A DNA stretch of 64,000 nucleotides from Calothrix membranacea FACHB-236 (GCF_014696315.1 NZ_JACJPX010000015.1:1-64000), one strand, 5' to 3'. Shown: positions 35,164 through 45,273, counted from the first letter of the stretch. Notes: generated from the letters alone by a model not told the origin. Numbers and translations are program-made.

Positions 35164-38100
35164 TTAATCTTTGACTTCCAAAAGCTGTTTAATTCTTGTT
35201 GTTAATTGATTGAGTTGGATGGGTTTGGGGATATAGTCGTTTGCGCCGACTGCTAAACATTTTTCTCTATCACCTGGCATGGCTAAGGCTGTGAGGGCAA
35301 TGATGGGAATATTTACGAAGTTTTGCTCTAATCGAATCTGCTTGATTGCTTCTATCCCATCCATTCCCGTCATTTGAATATCCATCAAAATTAAGTCGGG
35401 AAGTTGGGTTTTGGTGAGGGCGATCGCTTCTTGGCCATTTTTGGCCAAGATGATCTCGAAGCCTTTTGCCTCTAAATAACTAGTGATTGTCAAAACATTA
35501 GCTTCGTTATCTTCTGCTAGTAAAATTAGGGGTGAATTTGTGACTGTTTCGTGGAAGATGTAGTTTAGCTCAGGTGATGGGTTCGCTGGCTCAAAAGCAG
35601 GTTCACAATTGCCACAGGGTAAATCAACCGTAAAGCAACTTCCTACACCCAGTTCACTACTCACCCCTACTTTACCGCCATGTAATTCTACAATCCGCTT
35701 GGTGAGAGCTAGCCCTAATCCTGTACCAGCGTATTGACGGTTTAAAGCACCATCAATTTGGATGAAGGGTTTAAAAAGTTTGTTGAGATTTTCTGGGGCA
35801 ATCCCAATACCTGTATCAATTACGGCAATGCGAATGAAACCTGCCGGGGATGTCTTTTCTACTTCTAAAGTATGACAGCTAACTTCTAAAGTGATTCGCC
35901 CGTATTCTGGTGTGAATTTCACAGCATTATTGAGGAGGTTAATCAAAACTTGGCGGATGCGTCGTTCATCAAGTAAAAGTCTTGGTAGCTGTGGGGCAAT
36001 TTTCACTTCCAGCTGAATGCGTTTTTGGTAAGCTTGCTGTTTAATAAACGCTAAACTGGATTCGCAAAGCTGATCGATAGGTATGGGAGTGTAGCCTAAT
36101 TCCAGCTGCCCTGCTTCTATTTTAGATAAATCCAGGATGTCGTTAATTAATTCCAATAGATGATTACCACTGCGCTCAATGGTTTGCAAACTCTGTCTTT
36201 GCTTCTCATTAATTGCTCCAAATATCTCGTCCTGCAACACTTCCGACATACCCAAAATGGCATTTAGCGGGGTGCGTAGTTCATGACTCATGTTGGCGAG
36301 AAATTCATCTTTCAGGCGGGTAGCACGGGCGAGTTCGGCATTGGAAGCAGCAAGTTGTTCATTTGTTAAGTGCAGTTGAGCTTCTGCTAGTTTGCGTGTA
36401 GTAACATCGCGATCCATGCCCCGATAGCCGCGAAATTCTTTATTTTCATCAAAAATAGGAACTGCGCTCGTTTCTAAAGTAACTAGTCGTCCATCTTTAT
36501 GAAGGTTAGTATTTTCAAGGCATTGAAAGGGAGCTTGAACTGAGATAAATTTCATAAACTCCTGCAATACTCTTGCGGCTTCTTGTTGTGGCATTAAATC
36601 AAATGGACTTTTGCCAATAATTTCTTCTGGAGAATATCCTAAAACATTGATGATTTGTGGACTAGCATAGGTGTAAACGCCAAATTCATTAATTTCCCAC
36701 ACCCAATCGCTAGATGTTTCTACAAGGTTACGGAAGCGTTCTTTGCTGTGCTGCAGATCCAATTCTAATTGTTTGATAGCAGTAATATCTCTGGCTGTTC
36801 CTACTAGAGCATAAACTTCACCATTGTCATGCTTTAGTGGTACTTTAATCGTATCAAAAGTAATGGTATTACCTGAGAAATGCAGAGTTTCTTGGATGCG
36901 TAATGATGCTCCCAATTCAAAAACTTGCTGATTTTGCAGGGCGAAATATTCTGCATCTTGGTTCGGAAAAAGTTCAAAAATAGTTTTTCCTTCTATTTGC
37001 TCGCGAGGTTGCTGAAATACTTTTTGAGCATAGCTATCGTTACAGTAAATAGTTCGCATATCCTGACGAGCTATCACAAATAAATAGTCGGGAATCGTAT
37101 CAATAACGCCTCGTAATTCCGCTGTGCGCTTAGTAACTTCTTCCTCTAAAGTTTGATTTTGTTTTTCTAAAATTTCTAAGAGGCGATCGCGCTCTTGTTG
37201 TGTTTGTTTGCGCTCTGTAATATCTTCCCCGATGGCACCAATACGATAAGTTTTCCCAGTTGGATCTTTGATAGGGAAGCATCTGCCCCATATCCACCGA
37301 ATTGAGCCATCAGGTCGAATAATCCTGTACTCTTCACTAAAGAATCCCTTGCCACTTGCGGCTTCATAAGCAACAGCAATACGCGGCACATCATCTGGGT
37401 GCATAGCAGCCATCCATGAGTTAGGATTTTTATACAAGCTTTCTATAGTTTGTCCCCAGACTTGTTCATAAGTAGGGTTAGCATAAAGTAACTCTCCCGA
37501 GTCAACTTGACGGAGTAACATTACTTGTCTGCTATTTTCGGCAAACTGGCGAAATTTCTCTTCACTATCCCTAAGTGCATTCTCAGATTTTTTGCGTTCG
37601 GTGATGTTTTGCGCCATGAAGATACCCGCAATTACATTACCTTGTTCATCTCGCACCGGTAGATGATGTGTGAGGTACAATTTATCTTCATAAGGAAGCT
37701 CTGCAATTACAGCTTCCCCAGCTAGCGCCTGTTTCATCAGCGGGACGGTTATTTCACATACTTCTGGCGGAAAGATTTCCCAAATTGTTTTTCCTTCCAT
37801 TTCTGCTTTGTTCAAACCTACACCAGCAAGTTCTAAGCCTCCAACCAGAAGGTAGCGCAATTCATGGTCAAATAGCACTACTGCACCATTAGGAAAGTTA
37901 TCTACTAGGGTGCGATAAAGTTGTTGGCTGCGCCGCAAAGCTGCTTCTGCTTGTTTGCTAGGACTGATATTAGTGATTGTGCCAACATAACCAATCACCT
38001 TTCCTTCGGGATCTGTTTCGGGTACAGCTTGCCCAAATACCCAAGTTTCAGCGCCATCTGGTTGCACAAATCGATATTCTAAACACAACCGTTCGCCTGT

Positions 38101-40092
38101 TTGGATAAGACGATGCCATTGCGACTCAACTAAATTTCTATCTTCTGGGTGGAGAACTACTTGCCATCCGCACCCTAACGCTTCTTCATAAGTCAAGCTT
38201 GTTTCTTGACACCAGCGTTCATTGACATACAAAAAATTTCCTTGAGCATCTGCACGGTAAATGCCAACGGGAGCTGATGCTGCTAGAGTTGCATAACGTC
38301 GTTCGCTTTCCTGTAATGCCTGTTCAATTTCCTTACGTTCTGTCATGTCTTCATAGCTGGCTACAACGCCAATAATCTCACCCTCAGCGTTGTGTAATGG
38401 TATTTTATTAGTGTGTAGCCATCTGTTAGTATTGCCAATTTTGGTAAATGGTTCTTCAATACTAAATTTGGCTTGACCAGATTCCATAACGATGCGATCG
38501 TCTGCCTGATACAGTGGTGCTTGCTCTCGCCACACCATATCAAAGTCTGTTTTGCCAATAATTTCTTGAATAGATGAATGTCCACTATCTAAAAGTAATT
38601 GGCGGTTGCAACCCAAGTAACGGCAGTTTCTATCTTTCCAAAAGATAGCTATAGGCAGGCTATCCATGACAACCTGCAAGAGAATTTGGCTTTCTTGAAG
38701 TGCCTTTTGTGCCTTTTTGTGTTCGTTAATATCTCGCCCTTCTGGAATCAGCATGACTACTTTTCCTGATTCATCTTTCACGGGACGAATCGAAAAGTCT
38801 AAAGTAAGTATTTGCTCGTCTGCATTCAAAATTTCTACTTCGTAGCGGATAAATTCACCTTGAGCTGCACGGGCGATCGCTTGTTTTAATTTGTCTTGAA
38901 CTGTGGGAGAAAATGTCCACCACTCGGTTTCCCAAAACGGTCGATTGATGACATCTTCTAATTGCAATCGCCGAAAATCTAAAGCTGTTTGGTTTACCTC
39001 GAGTATAATTCCCTCGGTTGTTAACAACCCTGCCAATTGAAAACTGTGATTGAAAATAGCCCGAAATCTCTGTTCGCTCGCTTGCAGTTGCTCTGTTCGT
39101 TCTTGTACCTTCTGTTCTAAAGATTTGTTGAGATTTTGCAGTTTTTCACACAGTTCTGCTTGTTGAATGGCTACAGCCAGCTGCACAGCAAGTTGCTGAA
39201 GTAAGTCAAGTTCATTTGTTTGCCACTCACGAGTATTGCTGCACTGGTGAGCAATTAGTAACCCCCAAAGTTGATTTGTCGCAGATCCCTGGCTGTTTGC
39301 TTCTGTGTTCAACAAAATTGGTACAACCAGAATAGCCTTAACTTCTAGTTGCTCTAGTAATTCGATATGGCAAGCTGTGAGTCCAGTATGATAAATATTA
39401 GAAATTGCTTTGATTTCGCCATCACAATAGACTAGTCTCTGATTTTCTCGAAAGCAAGCGTCGTTAATTTGATAGTTGAGAGAACTTCTCCACTGAGGTA
39501 GTACTGACTCGGCAGAAATTTTGCCATTCATCTCATGGTCAAACTGGTACACAATCGCCCGATCTGCATTGAGAAATTGCCGCACCTCTTGAATGGCTGT
39601 TGCTAAAATTTCCTCTAAACGTAAAAATTGACGAATGCGGAGTAGCATTTGTGCTAACAACAGTTGTTGTTGCTCCTGCATCCGAATCTGCCGCTTCAGT
39701 TGAGTTTTTTCTAAAACAGTATGAATAGCACGGCAGAATCCAGTTTGGGTAAGTTTGTCTTTGATTAAATAATCGGAAGCACCAGCTTTGATAGCTTGAA
39801 TTGCGATCGCAGTATCCCCCAGCCCCGTTAACATAATCACTGGCAGTTGAAAACTGTCAAATTCCAACCGCAACTGGTCGAGAAATTTTAAGCTATCTAT
39901 CTCTAGTAACTGAGAATCTAAAAGTATGAGGTCTGGCTTGTTTTGTACCAGGTATGTCCATGCTTCTAATTCTGTCTCCACCTCAACTACATTATAGGTA
40001 GCACTTCTATCTTGATTTAAATAACGGCGGTATAATGTCCGTTCTTCGGCTGAATCCTCCAGAATTAAAATTGAGTAATGAGATATTGGCAT
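35164..40092 (-). CDS. Multi-PAS hybrid histidine kinase with a DXCF-type GAF
   Basis: A 1642-residue sensor. The N-terminal receiver has Asp 59 (LILLDSQLL). The GAF domain (about 155-320) shows D211-A-C213-F and, 28 residues on, C241-H242, the two-cysteine spacing of DXCF cyanobacteriochromes, plus LWGLLIAHQC. A coiled coil and at least seven PAS/PAC units follow (repeated DITERK-type ends), then phospho-His in LANMSHELRTPLNAI, ATPase motifs (LINLLNNAVKF, GTGLGLALT) and a final receiver (LILMDIQMTGMDG, PIALTA, IPKPI). It should integrate light or redox with several PAS-sensed signals. Bilin binding is an inference. It stands alone, with a gene-poor region upstream. Confidence 0.9.
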   Translation of the reverse strand: MPISHYSILILEDSAEERTLYRRYLNQDRSATYNVVEVETELEAWTYLVQNKPDLILLDSQLLEIDSLKFLDQLRLEFDSFQLPVIMLTGLGDTAIAIQAIKAGASDYLIKDKLTQTGFCRAIHTVLEKTQLKRQIRMQEQQQLLLAQMLLRIRQFLRLEEILATAIQEVRQFLNADRAIVYQFDHEMNGKISAESVLPQWRSSLNYQINDACFRENQRLVYCDGEIKAISNIYHTGLTACHIELLEQLEVKAILVVPILLNTEANSQGSATNQLWGLLIAHQCSNTREWQTNELDLLQQLAVQLAVAIQQAELCEKLQNLNKSLEQKVQERTEQLQASEQRFRAIFNHSFQLAGLLTTEGIILEVNQTALDFRRLQLEDVINRPFWETEWWTFSPTVQDKLKQAIARAAQGEFIRYEVEILNADEQILTLDFSIRPVKDESGKVVMLIPEGRDINEHKKAQKALQESQILLQVVMDSLPIAIFWKDRNCRYLGCNRQLLLDSGHSSIQEIIGKTDFDMVWREQAPLYQADDRIVMESGQAKFSIEEPFTKIGNTNRWLHTNKIPLHNAEGEIIGVVASYEDMTERKEIEQALQESERRYATLAASAPVGIYRADAQGNFLYVNERWCQETSLTYEEALGCGWQVVLHPEDRNLVESQWHRLIQTGERLCLEYRFVQPDGAETWVFGQAVPETDPEGKVIGYVGTITNISPSKQAEAALRRSQQLYRTLVDNFPNGAVVLFDHELRYLLVGGLELAGVGLNKAEMEGKTIWEIFPPEVCEITVPLMKQALAGEAVIAELPYEDKLYLTHHLPVRDEQGNVIAGIFMAQNITERKKSENALRDSEEKFRQFAENSRQVMLLRQVDSGELLYANPTYEQVWGQTIESLYKNPNSWMAAMHPDDVPRIAVAYEAASGKGFFSEEYRIIRPDGSIRWIWGRCFPIKDPTGKTYRIGAIGEDITERKQTQQERDRLLEILEKQNQTLEEEVTKRTAELRGVIDTIPDYLFVIARQDMRTIYCNDSYAQKVFQQPREQIEGKTIFELFPNQDAEYFALQNQQVFELGASLRIQETLHFSGNTITFDTIKVPLKHDNGEVYALVGTARDITAIKQLELDLQHSKERFRNLVETSSDWVWEINEFGVYTYASPQIINVLGYSPEEIIGKSPFDLMPQQEAARVLQEFMKFISVQAPFQCLENTNLHKDGRLVTLETSAVPIFDENKEFRGYRGMDRDVTTRKLAEAQLHLTNEQLAASNAELARATRLKDEFLANMSHELRTPLNAILGMSEVLQDEIFGAINEKQRQSLQTIERSGNHLLELINDILDLSKIEAGQLELGYTPIPIDQLCESSLAFIKQQAYQKRIQLEVKIAPQLPRLLLDERRIRQVLINLLNNAVKFTPEYGRITLEVSCHTLEVEKTSPAGFIRIAVIDTGIGIAPENLNKLFKPFIQIDGALNRQYAGTGLGLALTKRIVELHGGKVGVSSELGVGSCFTVDLPCGNCEPAFEPANPSPELNYIFHETVTNSPLILLAEDNEANVLTITSYLEAKGFEIILAKNGQEAIALTKTQLPDLILMDIQMTGMDGIEAIKQIRLEQNFVNIPIIALTALAMPGDREKCLAVGANDYIPKPIQLNQLTTRIKQLLEVKD

Positions 40093-40977
40093 ATATGATT
40101 TTATTTGTGTAATTATACGTAATTGTTATTACTTACAACACTCGAAAAAAAGGTGAAAATCTGTAAGTTCATCTATAATGAAAGTATGCTTGCAAAGCAG
40201 AGTTCATAAAAATGCTGACATTATTTTTAGTTAAAAATATAACAGGTAACCAATAAATATATTCCATATTATTGAGAATAAAAACTATACTGAATAAATT
40301 TATAGTTACTTAATCCTGAGAACTAGTGCTGTAAAGTTGTTACAAAGTGTAACCTAAAATGTGTAGTTTAAAATTTCAGCATTGGGACTGACTTGTGCCT
40401 CATGCCTCTGCCTTGATTGATAAGGCTAAAATACTTACCCCACAAGCTTTACACATTAATTCTTAATCTCCTCGGTGCAAGCGGACAACACATTTGTGGC
40501 AACTAAACGTTAGCGCCTGAAGATTGTAACCGTTTTTAGGCAATGCTATTTCCCAATATTAGGCGATCGCACAGCGTCTCTAATCATGAAATGCTATGAC
40601 TAAAAGCCACAAGTCTTTTTACCTGTACCAGCCACTGCTATATCTAGCGCAATACTACTCAGTTAAGGGTTTTAAACTCAAAATTGGTTGTGGGAAAAGG
40701 CTAAAGGCTATTTATAAAGGAAGGCACCATTTTTCTCGGTGCCGTACTCTCGCTGTTAACACACCCTACATCTGTTAATCTGTCTTTTGAGGCAAAAAAT
40801 AAATAATAGCTATTTCTTAGGCAAGAAGTTTTTTAACAATATTGTGATGAATATATAACTTCAGACATCTGCCTTAAATTAATATTCTCAAACTCTCTCT
40901 AGAGAAAGAACTCTTGAGACATTTTATTCTCTAAATTGATGTTAGTAAATGCATAGTTTTAAATCACCGCAATAGTT
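40093..40977. other. 885-bp spacer without a convincing gene
   Basis: AT-rich sequence. A 60-codon frame at 40596-40778 on the plus strand is possible but has the composition of spacer DNA. On the minus strand near 40420-40540, short segments with paired cysteines (CHKCVV, CKACG) are broken by stop codons and may be a decayed zinc-finger protein. The promoter of the small acidic protein gene lies at the right end. Confidence 0.45.
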
Positions 40978-41307
40978 ATGACTAATGAACCAAACGAGCA
41001 GATTAAACAACCAGTAAGCGAAGATTGGCATGCCCAAGACGAGCCTAATGTAAAAGAAAGAAACTTAACAGCCAATCCTGGAGATAGAATTGCCGACGAA
41101 CCTCAGTCAGTGGAAGAGAAGGCTCAACAAGTTGCTGTAGACTCACCAGACATTACAGGCGATCACATTACAGTTCCTACTTACTTCGTTGTCGATGAAC
41201 CAAATGGTGAAAAGAAAGCACTTCACCATGTTAAAGACGCTGAAGAAATTTCTGATGTAATTCGACAAGCAAGAGTTGACGAAAACGGCAATCGTATTTG
41301 GTGGTAG
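40978..41307 (+). CDS. Small acidic hypothetical protein
   Basis: A 109-residue, highly charged, acidic protein without cysteine or membrane segment. The first 60 residues look disordered (EPNEQIKQPVSEDWHAQDEP); the second half (ITVPTYFVVDEPNGEKKALH and a following helix) looks folded and ends in NRIWW. I recognise no family. It resembles stress-associated hydrophilic proteins in composition only. Confidence 0.6.
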   Translation: MTNEPNEQIKQPVSEDWHAQDEPNVKERNLTANPGDRIADEPQSVEEKAQQVAVDSPDITGDHITVPTYFVVDEPNGEKKALHHVKDAEEISDVIRQARVDENGNRIWW

Positions 41308-41455
41308 TAATTAAATTTACGCTTTGCTAAATAACGGTCAAAAATTACAGCTTTTTTCCGCTTAATAAACTAAACAGGTAGGGGCGTGCAACTGTACGCC
41401 CCTACCCAAGTATTTTTTAGCAAAAGTTTATAAATCTGTACGTATGGGTGGGTAA

Positions 41456-41677
41456 TTATTTATTACTGACTTCCGTTTTGAACCAACATCTAAAGCTAAT
41501 AATCATATTTTTCACAATCAAGGCAGTATATATAAAAGGCGGAAGTTAAATGATGGGCAGGAATTTGATATAGCGAAAATATTTTATCAGCCAGATGAGC
41601 TACAAAAGCATCTGGAAAAAGTTGATTTTATCGCTGATGTTGATATTACTAAGCATTATTTTATCGGCGTTGCATAA
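41456..41677 (+). pseudogene. SAM-dependent methyltransferase, C-terminal remnant
   Basis: About 73 residues ending HYFIGVA, with YKRRKLNDGQEFDIAKIFYQ and DELQKHLEKVDFIADV, match the last part of class I methyltransferases as I know the family. No start codon, no SAM-binding motifs, and a stop codon lies immediately upstream. The end (GGCGTTGCATAAATGCGGGA) may be an insertion-sequence border that replaced the native C-terminus. Confidence 0.65.
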
Positions 41678-41837
41678 ATGCGGGATGATTGGGGGTAAAC
41701 TTTCCATCCATCGGTAACATAAAAGTAGCATTGCCAGCGGCAAACAATATCCCCTAAAGGTTTAAATGTTTAAGCTTCCCTTTTGGTATCGTAGGATTCA
41801 AACGGAGAATAGTTAAAGATGGTGGCATGATTTTGAG

Positions 41838-42264
41838 TCACAAATTAGGAATTATCAATTTGGGAATATCGTCTGGAGAATGAGCAATCCAATCAGCACC
41901 GTGAGTTTTCAATTCTTCCTCAGTTCCGTAGCCATAGGTAACGCCGATGGTTTTAACTTGATTTTTCTTGGCTCCGATCATGTCATGTTTGCGTTAGCGT
42001 TCGCGCAGCGTCTCGTTCGCGGTAGCGTTGCGTAGCAAAGAGAAGCTTAACGAAGTTATCGCCTACCATAAAAACGGTAGAGGGTGAAAGATTCTCTTCC
42101 CGTAAAACATGCCCTATTAAGTCGCCTTTAACACTACGGGTTCCATCCAGTTCGCTACCGTAAATCCCATTAAATAGAGGCGATAAGCCAAAATGTTCAA
42201 TAATACGGATGGTATAAATGTAAGGTTTAGAAGTAGCGATAAAGGTTTTGTAACCATAAGCCTT
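41838..42264 (-). pseudogene. HAD-family phosphatase remnant, broken by a repeat insertion
   Basis: On the minus strand, AYGYKTFIATSKPYIYTIRI, FGLSPLFNGIYGSELDGTRS, KGDLIGHVLRE and STVFMVGD are followed, after an insert, by HDMIGAKKNQVKTIGVTYGY and a clean C-terminus at TGA 41838-41840. These are HAD motifs II, III and IV of a phosphoglycolate-phosphatase-like enzyme. The N-terminal part with the nucleophile Asp is missing and the insert at 41991-42050 shifts the frame, so the gene is dead. Confidence 0.75.
41991..42050. repeat. GCG-rich dispersed repeat inserted in the HAD remnant
   Basis: GCGTTAGCGTTCGCGCAGCG and related units (CTCGTTCGCGGTAGCGTTGC) of the type common in Nostocales spacers. 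They separate the GD of HAD motif IV from its HD, which marks the insertion point within a formerly continuous frame. Confidence 0.7.
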
Positions 42265-42560
42265 CGTTGTTCACATTTCATCTTATCTGCGAACCCACAC
42301 CCACACCACACTACCTAAAAATAATTAATTATCACTTTTATAATATCTAAAAATAGTTAATTAGCAATTCAATTAAAAAGAAATAGTATTGTACAGAACT
42401 TAAATTCAATGCTTCCAATCTGTGGAGATATTTTGGATTCAAAGACTTGTAAATAAGTGCGATCGCTAGGCTTTCTTAGGGTGCGTTACTTCGTGAACGT
42501 ACCATCTAATTCCTAGCTTTTCATTCAGTAAATCATTGAAAACTAAGGAGAAAATTTGAT

Positions 42561-42947
42561 ATGGATCTTGTACAACAAGTTATTGCATTGACAAACACTG
42601 AACGTGCTAAACATGGTTTACGAGCATTGCAATGGAATGAGCAACTGTTCAAAGCGGCACAAGGACATTCTCAAAACATGGCACACGGCGATTTCTTCGA
42701 GCATGGTGATCCCGTTAAACGTGCCAAAGACCAAGGATATCCATCTTCCTTTGTTGGAGAGAATATTGCAGCAGGCAGACCTACGCCAGAAGCTGTAATG
42801 CAACAGTGGCTGAATAGCCCAGGACACCGCGCTAATATTCTTAATTCAGACTATACAGAAATTGGTGTCGGTCATTGCTATCTAGAGAACGATCCAGGTC
42901 GATATCAATACAAACATTATTGGACGCAAGTCTTTGGAAAACGCTAA
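42561..42947 (+). CDS. CAP-domain (SCP/PR-1-like) protein without signal peptide
   Basis: A 128-residue protein that is a bare CAP domain: LTNTERAKHGLRALQWNEQL, AQGHSQNMAHGDFFEHGD, VGENIAAG, WLNSPGHRANILNSDYTEIG and HYWTQVFGK. The His and Glu of the CAP cavity are all present. Family members are usually secreted, but this one begins directly with the domain after AAGGAG and ATG, so it is either cytoplasmic or exported by another route. The next gene on the same strand is a beta/gamma-crystallin; the gap is 190 bp and both have similar leader sequences. Confidence 0.88.
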   Translation: MDLVQQVIALTNTERAKHGLRALQWNEQLFKAAQGHSQNMAHGDFFEHGDPVKRAKDQGYPSSFVGENIAAGRPTPEAVMQQWLNSPGHRANILNSDYTEIGVGHCYLENDPGRYQYKHYWTQVFGKR

Positions 42948-43138
42948 CCCAGACGAGCACACAGCAAACCATTTAAATGCAAATTGCACGCCCATAAGAG
43001 CTAACAAACATATCTGATATTACACAATATGTTGCTCATCTCAGACTCGTAATCTGCTTCTTTCAATTAGCAGAAAAGACGCAAGCAATTCTCAAAATAC
43101 TTCTGTTCAGATACTTATCTAAAATCAAGGAGAAAACA

Positions 43139-43396
43139 ATGGCAGCTATCGTTCTATTTACAGACAGAGACTTTCAAGGAGGCTCTGGAACATTCACGAC
43201 TTCAGTACCAAATCTGGTAAATTTCAACCTCAACGATACGATTTCATCTTTTAAGATTCTAGACGGACGTTGGGAATTCTATAGAGATGTCGATTTTCAA
43301 AACTCCTATGGTGTTGTTTTAGAACCAGGGGAATATTCTTGGGTCGAAGATGTCGGCATTACGAATGATAACATGTCTTCTTTAAGACCTGTTTAG
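43139..43396 (+). CDS. Single-domain beta/gamma-crystallin
   Basis: An 85-residue protein formed by one beta/gamma-crystallin domain of two Greek-key motifs: VLFTDRDFQGGSGTFTTSV, then NDTISSFKIL, and WEFYRDVDFQNSYGVVLEPG with NDNMSSLRPV. The N/D-D-x-S-S pattern (NDTISS and NDNMSS) is the calcium-binding signature, so two Ca2+ sites are likely. No signal peptide. AAGGAG precedes the ATG, as for the CAP gene upstream. Confidence 0.88.
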   Translation: MAAIVLFTDRDFQGGSGTFTTSVPNLVNFNLNDTISSFKILDGRWEFYRDVDFQNSYGVVLEPGEYSWVEDVGITNDNMSSLRPV

Positions 43397-43868
43397 CAGG
43401 CAAATAAATGTAGAAATAGCTGCTTTCAATGGCAGTTAAGCTGCAACGCATCTAATTTGTATATATTGTGCGGGCATCTTGCCTGCACAACAATTATCTT
43501 GCGTTTTTGGTTTATATAATTTAGCTGCACATCAGCTTATTGAGTGCGATCGCAATACAAGCGTAGCAATGTCCTGTAGGTTGGGTGGAGGCTTTGCGTA
43601 ACCCAACCTATAAGATTCGGAAAATAAAGATTATTTAAATCACAAAAATATATAAATTCAACGATTAAGAGAAGCTTCAAACAATTTATAACATTTGGGT
43701 TACAACAGCAAATCTAGATTTTTCATATCGCTGCAAATATCTCTTGTGTGTTTTTGCCCAGCTTACAAAACTGAAGAAATTTGCATCAAACTGATTAGCA
43801 CTTATCAAAATTATATCGGTTCATAAGTCAGGCAGCAGCTTGACATTACACCAACCCTTCAATGCTCT
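43397..43868. other. Spacer without a gene
   Basis: It contains the small repeat TATTGTGCGGGCATCTTGCC with its partner GCACAACAATTA near 43460-43495, and a TAGGTTGGGTGGAGGC / AACCCAACCTA inverted repeat near 43577-43612. The promoter of the permease gene must lie at the right end. Confidence 0.5.
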
Positions 43869-45272
43869 ATGAACAGACAAGCAATCCCATTTTCCAAGCC
43901 CCTATCCTGGCGCGATCGCATTAGTCAATTTTTTCGGTTTAAACAGTTGGGAACGAACTTCCGCACAGAATTACTAGCTGGTTTTACTATCTTTATGACC
44001 ACGGCTCCGATTCTGGTCGTGAATGCTCATATTTTAGGAAATGCGATATTTCTACAGCAGGCTGGAGATTTATTTGAGCAAATTTTGGTGGCACTTGCCC
44101 TTTGTGCTGCGGTATCTAGCTTCCTAATTGGACTACTAACTAATTATCCTTTTGTCCTGGGATCGGCGACTGGAGCCGCCGCACTATTTACTTTCTCTAT
44201 CGTGCTAGGCATGGGAATGAATTGGCGATTGGCACTAACTGCTGTCCTAGTTGAGGGAATTCTCTTCACAGCGTTGTCTGTCAGTCCACTCCGTCGCCAA
44301 CTGTATAATGCCATTCCCAATTCGCTAAAACAGGCGATGGTGATTGGCTTGGGTCTGTTTCTCTCATATATTGCGCTGTCGGGAAAAGTAGCTTCTCTTC
44401 AGGTCGGTGCAGGGATTATCATCGCCAATACTGCCACGCTGACTAGTCTAGGAACACTAAAGCAGCCTGCTACACTGATTGCAATTTTTGGGATTTTATT
44501 GACGACACTGCTCACGGTGCGGAAGGTCAAAGGCGCATTCCTATTTGTGATTTTTAGCACTGCTGCGCTCGGTTGGCTGACAGGAGTTGCACCCCTTCCT
44601 AAAGGCATTCTTGCCCTGCCCCAGTTGCCTCAAGACTTGATTGGACAAGCGATCGTTGGAGTACAATATCTCACCTGGTCGCAACTGGGAAATTTTGTGG
44701 CAGTCGTTTTTGTGCTGCTATTTATGTCCCTATCCGATGCGATGAGTTTCAATGTGTTAGGGCGACAAATCGACTGCATTCAGCCCGACGGTGAACTATG
44801 CCGCTCCAAACAAGCCTTATTATCCAACGCACTCGGAACCGTTTTTGGTGCGATCGTGGGTAGTACTCCTGTCATGCCTTATCTAGTAGCTGCTTCTGGC
44901 ATCTTTGAAGGCGGGCGTAGTGGATTCGTCGCGATCGTGGTTGGGTTACTATTTCTCCTTTCGACGTTGTTCACGCCCCTATTTGCCGCGATTCCTGCGT
45001 TTGCTACTGCTCCTATTCCGCTAATGATTGGTGTCTTAATGATGAGTGGTGTGCGTTTGATCAATTGGAATGATTTAGCAGAAGCAATTCCGGCATTCCT
45101 AGTCATTTTAATTACACCCCTGACTTTTTCGATCGCCGATGGCATGGCAGCAGGCTTTATTGCTCACGCGGTTGCAACCGTTGCTCAGAGAAATCGGCAA
45201 GGGATGCGATCTAGTCTAGTTCTGGCAGGTATTGCTGTAGCTTACTTCACGCTGATCACGATGCAGGCTTAG
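43869..45272 (+). CDS. NCS2/AzgA-type purine permease
   Basis: A 467-residue transporter with about 12-14 hydrophobic segments. Features of the AzgA/PbuG branch are TELLAGFTIFMTTAPILVVN near residues 38-57, GSATGAAALFTFSI, IGLGLFLSYIAL, LFMSLSDAMSFNVLGRQ (the family's DT/TG site region, here SLSDAM) and GSTPVMPYLVAASGIFEGGRSG near 330-350. Branch members import guanine, hypoxanthine or adenine with protons. The variant SLSDAM and TPVMPY residues may change specificity. No purine-metabolism gene is adjacent. Confidence 0.82.
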   Translation: MNRQAIPFSKPLSWRDRISQFFRFKQLGTNFRTELLAGFTIFMTTAPILVVNAHILGNAIFLQQAGDLFEQILVALALCAAVSSFLIGLLTNYPFVLGSATGAAALFTFSIVLGMGMNWRLALTAVLVEGILFTALSVSPLRRQLYNAIPNSLKQAMVIGLGLFLSYIALSGKVASLQVGAGIIIANTATLTSLGTLKQPATLIAIFGILLTTLLTVRKVKGAFLFVIFSTAALGWLTGVAPLPKGILALPQLPQDLIGQAIVGVQYLTWSQLGNFVAVVFVLLFMSLSDAMSFNVLGRQIDCIQPDGELCRSKQALLSNALGTVFGAIVGSTPVMPYLVAASGIFEGGRSGFVAIVVGLLFLLSTLFTPLFAAIPAFATAPIPLMIGVLMMSGVRLINWNDLAEAIPAFLVILITPLTFSIADGMAAGFIAHAVATVAQRNRQGMRSSLVLAGIAVAYFTLITMQA

Positions 45273-45273
45273 T

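Noticed and set aside
40596-40778. 60-codon plus-strand frame
   Set aside because: No ribosome binding site or family resemblance; its 3' part covers a small inverted repeat (GGCACC/GGTGCC).
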